Below, piece after piece: positions 48,279 to 58,500 of a stretch of 64,000 bases of DNA; position 1 is the first letter of the stretch; each line of letters starts with the position of its first letter. Made by a program: the position numbers and the translations under genes. The notes beneath the pieces are model-generated. The model was not told the origin of the DNA. It saw nothing but the letters and a program-made list of their open reading frames with translations, and ran no database searches. The stretch covers positions 14,896,001-14,960,000 of the forward strand of contig OX637394.1 of NCBI GenBank assembly GCA_951799425.1, in the 5' to 3' direction. This stretch comes from Ilex aquifolium. Lineage: Eukaryota > Streptophyta > Magnoliopsida > Aquifoliales > Aquifoliaceae.

Positions 48279-48421
48279 AACTTTTCTTAGGTTTTCATTG
48301 GGTTTAAACTTATCTTCATATTAAATCAATTAGATATAACCATATGTAAATTGCATACATAAATTATATCTTGAATAAAATTGAAAATTATTAACGTACA
48401 ATGTACGTGTGCATCAACTAG

Positions 48422-48452
48422 TATATATGTGTGTGTATACACACACACACAC

Positions 48453-48499
<47 letters not shown>

Positions 48500-48500
48500 A
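48422..48500. repeat. Mixed TA/TG microsatellite
   Basis: TATATGTGTGTG, CACACACACACA and a long TA run follow the Helitron 3' end at 48421. Confidence 0.9.
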
Positions 48501-48583
48501 CTAAATTAAAACTAATATAAAATTTAAATTACTTCATTTTAGATACTTTTTAAGATAAGAATTATTTATCTATTGATATTATA

Positions 48584-48941
48584 TCTATATAATAAAACAC
48601 ATACGAAGTTGAATTTTATCGCTACACAATTTTTCCTCCAAAACCATCACATCACCCATTTCTATTACATGTTCAATCATTTAATATTTATAGTTTAACA
48701 TAATTTTTATTTTAGACATTATCCATACACGATAATATATACATGCTGAATTTTTTTTATCGAATTAAGTATTTTGATAAATTTTTTTTCAATATTTTTA
48801 AGAAAATAATGAGTAAAAATAAATTTTGAATGATGTAATCAAAGGAATGATGGACAAAATTATTATTTAATATAGTTTGATCAATTTTTGGGGGTTCGAA
48901 TTTTATGTTCTATCGTGTCTTCAGACACGAGTTATAACTAG
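48584..48941 (+). mobile_element. Small non-autonomous Helitron
   Basis: It starts TCTATATAATAAAACAC after an A. It ends with hairpin CGTGTC-TTCA-GACACG, then AGTTATAA, then CTAG (48938-48941) before a T. It is 358 bp and shares ends, hairpin loop and AT-rich body with the minus-strand copy at 16416-16789. Confidence 0.87.
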
Positions 48942-49440
48942 TATATATATATATTTATTTATATCTTAATTATAATTTTTTTTAAACTATGACTCCTTCA
49001 AATATTTCAAGCAGTTTCTAAGCACTTGATTTAAAAAATATCTAATCTCATTAAAATAAATTCATAAAGAAATAAAAATAATGAATTTATTAAATATAAA
49101 TTAAAGTAAGAATAATTATGTAATACAAAAGAAAGTATAAATATTTAGGAGAATTATAATTTACTGGCTACTTGTAGACACATAAAATTTCTAGAGAATA
49201 CCGTCAGCCAATTTTATCTAAATTTTAGGAGTAATGCTAAATAAATTTAAAAATTAGACTTAAAAAATAAATTTGATAATTATAATCATTAAATAGGTAG
49301 TAGGTCCCAATAAATATTAGGACCCACAGTGAAACCAATAATTATAATTATGAAGTCTACTTTTTAAGTCTAATTTTTAAATTTTAGGATTGGTCAAATT
49401 TAAGACCTTTTTGTAAGTGGAATATAAACCCGTGCTTTAC
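48942..49440. other. AT-rich upstream region of the zinc-knuckle gene
   Basis: No gene is seen. A near-inverted pair (about 49231-49275 and 49350-49385, AAATTTAAAAATTAGACTTAAAAA against its complement) suggests a small foldback or MITE of roughly 155 bp. Confidence 0.4.
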
Positions 49441-49453
49441 TGTGACCTGGCCG

Positions 49454-49470
49454 GTTTAGGGTTAGGGTTT
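49454..49470 (+). promoter_or_regulatory. Telo-box in the 5' leader of the zinc-knuckle gene
   Basis: TTTAGGGTTAGGGTTT is two overlapping copies of the telo-box (AAACCCTAA in reverse complement), about 60 bp before the ATG. Telo-boxes are common near starts of plant genes for ribosome production and translation. That fits an RNA-surveillance or rRNA-processing factor. Function is inferred. Confidence 0.6.
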
Positions 49471-49528
49471 GGTCCGCCGGAGTGGTCAATTTCTGAAACA
49501 AACACGGACATTCGCAGTCACTCGCTCC

Positions 49529-52500
49529 ATGGGCAAGAGGGAGAAGAAGCTGAAATCGAAGTCAGATCACGAAAGCGACGACGAAGGACTAGCCGTATTG
49601 GACGACGACGATGACGAAGAGGCGAACGAGGACTTGAGCTTGAAAATTGTCGAGAAAGCTATGTTACGAGCGTGTAGCACCGGCCGAAACGACGGCGTTA
49701 TGGAAGAATCAGAGAGCGGCGTTGCTCTTATCACCGACATCCAAAACGATGCCGCTTTCGATGAATCTAAAGGAAGTGGTCTTGTTGTTGCTGCGTCGCC
49801 TTCTGAAGAAACTCAGGTTGTTACGAACATGAAAGATAGTAAGAAAACGAAGAAAGAGAAATTGAAGAAGAAGAACCAAAAAATTGAGTCCCAAAACGAC
49901 GCCGTAAGTGCTTGAATTGAATCGTGAAATTGAGTATTCTTAACTTATTCTCTAGATTTTTTAGATTGATTTTGGATTTCATCGCCTGACTTTGGGATTT
50001 TTTTTGTTTTTTGTATAGAATGAGGGTGTGCACTTAATTATGCTACTCAATGGTGGTTGTAGTCTTAATTAAGTTCATATTTGTGTTTTCTCAGGTGCCA
50101 AGTGATATATGTTCGAATTTCAGGAAGTTTTGTGGCGAATTGTTTGCGGTAGACTGAACACAATTTGTATATATCAATGGATTTTCATCATGTCTTCTTG
50201 ATTAGCTTAGGAAAAATAAGACCTACACATGTTTTTCTTAGGAACTCCTTTTTTGGTTTAGAAATTATTTGCCATTATACAAGCAGACCCTTATGAAAAT
50301 GTGTATATATTTGTAGAAGAAAGTATTTATTATGAAGTCAGAAGAGAAAATCTCACAGTTTTCTCGATGATTTCTGAGATATTTTTGCAGAAAAGGATCA
50401 TTGCCCGGTGCAATTGTAAAAGTAGCCATTAATTAATAGGGAACAAACTGGGTAATGACCTTTTCGCTATTGTGAAAAACTTCTGGAGTATTTTATTCTT
50501 AAGAAGAAGGTTTTATTTATTATTTCTCTTGAAATTGCATTGTTAAATCTCTATTTCTGTTTTAGTTCTTATTTTAATTTAGCCTTAAAGCCATAACCTT
50601 TCTATGTGAAGGAATTTTGGAAATTGAACTTGCAATCGGTTACAATGGCTTTTTTCGCTATCTTCATTTGCATTAGGTTGACGGTACACAGGAGGAAGAC
50701 CAAGCAGAGAGAGGCAAAGCTCCAGTGGTTAATGAATCTGTTGAAACAAATCCTGTTGAAATTGCTGATAATATTGTGCTGCGAAAGCTTCTTGTGAGTT
50801 GAAGTAATATGTTAGATCTGATTTTTGGAAATACAACTACATTTATGTATGGCTTTGTGTATTCTTCTTTCAGCGAGGGCCTAGGTATTTTGATCCTCCA
50901 GATAGTGGTTGGGGAGCATGCTATAATTGTGGTGAAGAAGGTCATACAACTGTGAACTGTACGTCAGCTAAGCGAAAGAGACCTTGCTTTGTTTGTGGAA
51001 GTTTGGAACACAACGCAAAACAGTGTGCCAAGGTTTGTGATGGTAAACATGAATAAAGTTAGAGCTCTTCTTATTTTATCTGAAAGTTGTCTAGTACTAT
51101 AGTCAAATGATTTTGCATGACATTCCACCTGAATCTGGGACAAGATTGGATATAAAAGTGGGAAAATTGTTTTTGGTTTTTTAGCTGTCTATTTTGAATT
51201 CACATTTTTTTTCTTCTTCTGTATATTCTAATGATTATCCATCATTGATACATATGTGTTCTCTAAATGCAACCCCTTTGATCATCCTGACAAGGCAGGG
51301 ATGGAAATGTTCATAACTTCATACAATAACTATGCCTGGGCAAAAGAGAGAATAACAAAAGCTATGAACTTCAGACACATAAGCCCCTAGACTAGAAGTG
51401 TTCAAATGCCTTAAAAATGCAGTGTGTCAGAAGTACATTGTGTTCCTGCTCTTGGAGGAATCATGTTCTCGATCGGAATCAGACCATCAAACTATGATTT
51501 TGGTCTTGCTTTTAAAAGAGACAAACCATTCACAAAGTTCTATGCCTTCTAATGACAAGTCTTGTAGATGAGTTTGTATTTAGCTTAGGAGTTTGTGATC
51601 TGTAATGCTATAATAATTCAAGAGTTTCTTCTTTCTGGTTATTATGGAATTACAGATTGAACATAAAACTTTTCTGTTAAGTCTGTGGGGCTGAATAATG
51701 GGTGGTTTCAGATTACGCAATGGAATAGATTTGGTTCCTTTTCTTGTGTTTTAAATCAAGCTGGTATTGCGGTGAAGTGGGATCAGAAGGGAGTGTTTCT
51801 GAAAAAGTACAGGGAAGCAGGGTTTTGTATTTTGGTGGAAATGGAGGCTAGTAGATATGGTGTGTTTTTGAGGATTACAAAGTTAATGAATAATGGAGGA
51901 AGCCTGGGACTTATTATCCTGGCGTTAATGCAAAAAGATGGATTCAGTTTGGTAGATTATTGGATGTTTCAAGGGGAAAGCTAGGTGGAATGGACAGGGG
52001 AAGGAGTTAAATGATAGGTAACAAAGTGGAGGAAAAGAAGCAAATGAATAACCTATTTGCTTTGGGGGATGAGGATTTGTTCTGTGAAGAGGAAAAATGG
52101 AAGAAAGCAGTGGCCTGTTGCAGGTTAAGCCTGTTTCATCCTTGGAATGTTATACATAGACATTTGAAGAGTATTATGAAGATTGATATTGAGTGAAGCC
52201 ATTCCAAGTGGTTAAAGCAATATTCTTCTGTGACTCAGTTACGAAAGCTGAAGAGATGTGGGAAGTTGAGACTTGTCTTTTGGAAAATTCTATGTCTGTG
52301 AAGTTGCAAAGTTGCAGCGTTGGAAGTCTGAAGCCAATACGATTAGAAGCAAGGTTTCTTTTATGGGAGGATGGATTGCAATTGAAGGTCTTCCGTTTCA
52401 ACTTTGGAAGCTAGATGTGTTCAAGAAGATTGGGGATAGCTGTGGAGGTTTTCTTAAAGCTGGCCATGATACTTTAAGTCGATGTAGTCTGTTTCAGGCT

Positions 52501-55500
52501 AGGATTCGTGTGAAGCGACCTTGTGATGGTTTCTCGAGAACTTCTTTTGACGTTAGCTATAATCGGAAAACCTATTCTATAAAGATCAGGGATTTTTCAT
52601 TGATGGATGGATATAAGAGGCCAAACTGGAACAGACTGGTTGGTATTGGTAGCATGGAGTCTTTATACAACAGGCGGGAGGTTGAAGACGATGCATTAGG
52701 ATTGTAAAGATTACGTGGCAGGGAAAGGAGGTTGTACGAAAAAGAAATACGCCTAATCCAATGAGTAATATAAGTGGCCCGATTTGTCTACTCTTAAACG
52801 AGGCTGATTGATGTAGGACGGAAGAAGAAATAAGATAATAGAAAGAAGTAGAAGAGATACCAAACCTTCTTAAGGATTAGGTCAAGAAACACATAAAATT
52901 CTCCACAGAAATACTTTTTATTATATCACTCTAATAAAAATAGTGGGGATTGCATCGATATTTATAGGCCATGTTCCCTACCAAAATAAAAAGTATTCTC
53001 ATACTAAAATTCTAAAAGAGTTTCATAATCAAATTCTTAAACTTCTATACTACTAAAATTCGATAATAATTTCCTAATCAAATTCTAACTACTACTCCTA
53101 GTCAAACAAATACTCATAAATCAAATAATAATAATAAAACTACCAATTACACTTCCCTTTGGACCAAAAATTCCTAATCTTTTGCTTAGGCTTCAAAAGT
53201 TAATTGTATTGGTTCAACCGACTAATAGCTGCGCTATCAATTCTCCCTCGCTGAAAAGAACTTGACTTCGGTGAGTAAGGTGGAGGAAATGTTTTTAAAA
53301 TCGGGATCCTACCTTGGAACCTTGGATCGATGAGGGTGGTTGTAGGATTGGGATCATAGGATCGCATCGAGAATCGTAAGATCCTACTTATGAAAGAAAA
53401 TCGAACTAAAAATACATTCAACAACAAATATTTCAATGAACCAAACCTTGATTATAAACATATGTGTAATATGTGTACAACAAGCTAGCTCAAATAAAAT
53501 TGAGAATGTAGCTTAAAAGGTAGACCATTCACATTAATATTGTAACATTCGAGTTATAAAACAAAGAGGAGCTTAGGGGTGTAATAGCAAAATCCAAAAA
53601 TTACAATTTAAGTTAAGGTTGTAATAGGATAATAACAAAAAAACAGAGGCGGCAAAACTGATTCCAGACAATAGAGTTTTAGAAACCCATACAAGATGGA
53701 AACATTAAGTAGAAAAAACAGAGATTGCACATTTGGCTTCAACATCAGTAAAAAGAATAGCCTGTATGGTTGTGTAAGAGTAGGATCGTGGGATCGGGAT
53801 CCTATGATTTTGAAGGATTCGAATCTCGATCCACATCGATTCTACTACCCAGTGATTTTGTATATGATTCGGATCGATTTGTTAGATTTGGATCGTGGGA
53901 TCGTAGGAGTCGGATTCCGATTTTAATAATCATGGGTGGAGGACCAAGAATATCATTTGATGGAGAAGCTCTTTGAATCAATAATGAACTCCTTTTCAAT
54001 TGCAGTGAGCACAAGTAATAGTACACTTCTTTCTCCCAATTGCAAAAGAATAAGTATTAGCATGCCCTGCATGTTGTGAATCACGATCCCATATCCATGT
54101 GCGCCCTAAAAGTATATGACAAAGTTAGAGAGGCAGCACATCACATATGGTGGTCTTATTAAGGCTTCCAATGGTGAATGTAATTGCACATTTCTTATCT
54201 ACTTTCAAGTTTTCAACTTCGTATTAGTAATCCATGCTATATGATATGGTTTCGGATGTGGTTCAACTTTCAAATTTAGTTTCTTCACGACCTCTTCTAA
54301 TACCATATTTGTGCAACTTCCCGTGTCAATCACTAATGAGCATATTTGTCATTCACAACTAACTCTTGTCTAAAAGATTTTTTCTCGATGAATAAACTCA
54401 GCATTAGCAATTTCTTTATAAGCAATAAGTATATGACAAATAACACCCAAAAGATGATCATCATCTAAATAATCAAAATTTACCTCACTCACATCAAGAG
54501 GTTCTACAATCTTTGTCTCAAATTCTGGCTCATCAGAATCATTATGCACCTTCAAAATTTTCCTTTTCAAACACATCAATAGATTTTGAAGGGCATTAAA
54601 AAGAGAGATAATCAAAACTATGACAATTAAAACATGTCTTAGAATTAGTACTCTTTTGAGAAGAAGAATTAACACTAGTCCAAGATGGTTTGTTTGGAGT
54701 AAAAATATTATGTTGGGGTCTATTAGTAGACTTACCTTGACTGGCATCTCAGGTAGTTCTCTCGATCCAGATTGGAGGTGCTATAGAAGATCTCATAGAA
54801 GATATCTTTTTCAACTCATCTTCCATCTGATAGGCAACCTGAATTCCGTCTGCCATGGTGTAAAGTCTGCTTGCAGTTAAACCTGTAGAAATCTGAGAAT
54901 TGAGTCCTTGCCTATACATGACAATCATCACATCCTCAATCCATGTAAACTCTGATCGAGTGGTCAAGCTGTAGAACCCCATCTAAAAAAACCACTCTTG
55001 AGACTTGCTTAACTTCATCTGTAGGAACACCCTTTGAAATTGGCTCATGAAAAACAATAAGATGAGAAGGAGAACTTTTAAGCTCATCAACATCTAATAA
55101 TTTTGATTTTTCATCTAACTGGGTCAGAATTGACGATGATGGTAAAGTTTGATCAATCACTTATTGATGATTAATTGATGAAGAAGATGAATCAATATCT
55201 ACCTTGCTTGTAAGGTTCTTATTTGGGAGCTTAACTCCAAATATGGCAGACAACTTGTGTACACCTTCATGATGTGTGGAACGAACCCTTTGATGCTTGA
55301 AGTGAATTTATCGCGAATCATATGCTTCAATTCTAGCACTTAATTCGGTATTGGTAACCATCTTGTAGATTTTTTTGGGTCAAACTGTAATTTCTGAAAA
55401 TTCTGGGGTTGATTTGTAATTTTTTGAAATTATAGGGCCAAACTATAATTTCAGAAACTTTTGGAGTCAAAGTGTAATTTCTGAAATTTATTGGGGGCAA

Positions 55501-58500
55501 AAGTGTAATTTTAGAAACTCCAGGGGTCAGATATATAATTTTGAAAAGGCTTGGGCGTGTTTTTGTAATTTTAGAGGTGTTGGTTCAGACAGTGATAATG
55601 GTTTGGTTATTGGTTTTTGTGTTAAAGGGCAGCGGTATTGTTTTGGTTGGACAGAAATTTCAGTAGGGCTGGTACAAAGAAATAAGGTCTGGTCAAATCA
55701 ATTTAAATAAGCAGCAATCAGCAAGAAGCTCAACTCTTTAATTCTTTCTTACCAGGAGCTGTTACATGATAACAGTGAGGAAAAAAAATGTTGCTGGACA
55801 AGGAGCTGATGAACAGTGACAAAGACACGTCCAGTTGAACAATGTGAATAGCAACATTGACAACGGATCAAAGTTACGCTCTGATACTAAAATGATTATT
55901 ATAATATATCTAATGATCTACCTTATCTATCTACCTCCAAACCCAAACGTCAGCCACACCCCAAGCCATTTACTCTCTCTCTCTCTCTCTCTCAAACACA
56001 CACACACACACACACAGTCGACGATGAGGTTCTCTCTCTCCCTCACACACACACCCACCCACACCAACACCAAACGTCGATGAGCAGGCGAGCAGCCTTC
56101 CCCCTCCATATCTCTATCTCTCAGTCTCAATCAATGATTGCAGATCTCAGTGAACCAAGCATCGATGGTCTCATCTTCGATTGTTGATTGAAGCTCTCAC
56201 CTGCTACGATGGTCTCAACAACGACTCTCTCTCTCTCTATATATATAGAGAGAGAAATATTTGTCAAAATTTTGATTGTATTTTTTTGGATTGTTACATT
56301 TTCAAATCTCCGCTTTCACCTTCGCTTCCGACAAGCGGAGTCGGAATCGGAGTTATAGTAGTTTGGAGTCGGAGTCTGAGTTGGAGGGAAAAATGCACTC
56401 TGACTGAAGTCGGAGTCAGAGGTCGGATGTGTGCTTTCCGAATCCGTCGGAGTCGGTGCCCTGCCTCAGAAAGAAGTAGAAGAGATACCAAACTCTCGCA
56501 AGGATTAGGTCCAAAAACATATAAAATTCTCCATAGAGAAACATTTTTTTATTATATTACTCTCTAGTAAAAATTGTGGGGATTCCATCTATATTTATTG
56601 GCCAAGTTCTCTACCAAAATAAAAACTATTCTCATACTAAAATTTTAAAAGAGTTTCATAATCAAATTCTTAAACTCCTATACTACTAAGACTCTATAAT
56701 AATTTCCTCATCAAATTCTAACTGCTACTCCTAGTCAAACAAGTACTCATAAATCAAATAATAATAATAAAACTACCAATTGCACTTCCCTTCGGATAAA
56801 AAATTCTTAATCTTTTGCCTAGGCTTCCAAAGTTGATTGTATTGGTACAACCGACTAATGGATGCACCATCACTGGAAGATATCATTATTCTCATCATTA
56901 TTGAGATTATGGGTTAATGAAGGAAATTTGAAAGTTAAAGATGGAGCTAATTTAGGTAAGGAAGTAATTAGGGATGTTAATGGTGCACATTTGGAAGATG
57001 TAGGTGGGCTGGAAAGAGGTGGGCTGCAATAAAAAGGCGCAAGGAAAAGAGCAAGAGGAAGGCATGAAAAAAGGTAGGCTGGTTGTGGCCTCTGAATCAG
57101 GTGGGCTGGGTCTGAAATTAGTACAGATTTGTGGGCCCTTAAACTCAAATCTAAATCAAATAATTAGAGTTTACTCCGGATCTACCCAAACCCAAGATCA
57201 AAACCAGGGCTTTCTTGGTGAGACGTTGTCGACGCCTAGGGCAAACAGAGTGCCTTTGTGTAGTGCCCTTGTTCGATCGACTAAGAAGCCAACAATTGCA
57301 GCCGAAACTTTGAGAAAATACGGAAGACAGATCAGATTGTTATTTTGAAGAAAGGAGATGATGAATCAAGCTATCGGGATGAAGATGAAAAATTCGAGAT
57401 GGAAATAAGATTTGTTCAGTTGAAGGGGAACATGGTTATCTTAGGACCAGGTGGATGAAGGAATGTTTGATATTAACGATGTTGCCGGTAAGTCTTCTGG
57501 GAGCACTAGTATTGTTTGCAGTTCGGTGGACTGTTTTGATTGAAGTGAAGAAGTGACAGTTCCAGCTTTGAGGAGGTTTGTGCTGATGTGGGAAGGATTT
57601 TTGAAAGTGAGGAAGAGAATTATAATGGCATACCAAAGACAAAATCTGCGAATTGTAACAAAAAATGGAGATTGGAATTTTGGAGGCTTATGCGAGGTAA
57701 ATTCTGGTTTTGTTCTAGTTTCTATTACAAACTTTTGCACATCTGAAGGGTGCAATAAGTTTTCTGAGTTTTAAATGGTGGATAAGTCTGGAAAGGGTGT
57801 CACCTTTGCTTCTCTGCCGTCTGTCTGGGATTCGAGGGGTGGAGAGTGTGGAAGGGGTCACTAAGGGTATAATAGGTCATTCTAGTTGTCATGATGTGTC
57901 GAGGGTGGGTAAAGTTGTTAAAAATTTAGAGATGGAGGGAGAGAAAAATTTTGAGGGAGGGAAATGTGAGTCTGGAGGGAAGAATATGGGGGCAGTGGGG
58001 ATGGGGGGTTCTATGGGAATTGATAAAGCACCAGTTTCAGACCTATTAGTGTACTAGGAGTTGAATTTTTGTGAATCAAATTTGTGTAACAATAATAAAT
58101 TTGCCACAATTAATTTTGCTTTAGGATATCCTAAGGCTGTTACTGATAGGGCCATTGTTTGCTATGACAGAGGAGTGATAGAGGGATTAGGAGGGGATGA
58201 TGAAGGCTGTAAGGTATCTACTGATGGGGAGAATCGGTGTTTTTTGTTAGATGAAGAAAAATGGGAAATTCTTAAAACCTTTCTTAGAAAGATGGACTTG
58301 TCTTTAGTTCCAACGAAAAAATCTTAATAGTAAAGGGAAGGGTAAGAGTGCCAAAAGTAGGAAAGGTTGTAAATAATTGAGAAATTTGCAATTTTGGATA
58401 AATTATGATGCTAATAAGTTTGCACAACTTGCCATAATAATTTGAAGGCATATACTTCTCCTGAAGTTTAGCTTTCATCTCTCACCATATGTTGATTGAG

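Larger units (their letters stand above)
28116..48421 (+). mobile_element. Possible large Helitron interrupted by nested elements
   Basis: A Helitron-like 5' end TCTATACTATTTTAAAAT starts at 28116 after an A. The next matching 3' end is at 48421: hairpin ACGTAC-AAT-GTACGT (48394-48408), then GTGCATCAA, then CTAG before a T. That 3' end closely resembles the one at 8173-8201 (shared GAAAATTATT, hairpin form and GCAT). If the ends belong together, removing the hAT MITE, MULE and LTR element leaves roughly 4.7 kb of host Helitron. The 3' end alone is convincing; the pairing is inferred and weak. Confidence 0.35.

Noticed and set aside
50092..50160. Possible extra exon of the zinc-knuckle gene (after CTCAG)
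   Set aside because: Skipping it gives perfect phase-0 junctions from exon 1 to exon 2, and the segment runs into a stop without knuckle or family motifs.
52806..53240. Left gypsy LTR as a gene promoter or separate MITE
   Set aside because: Its near-copy at 56469-56871, the adjoining purine tract and the gag/protease between them explain it better as an LTR.
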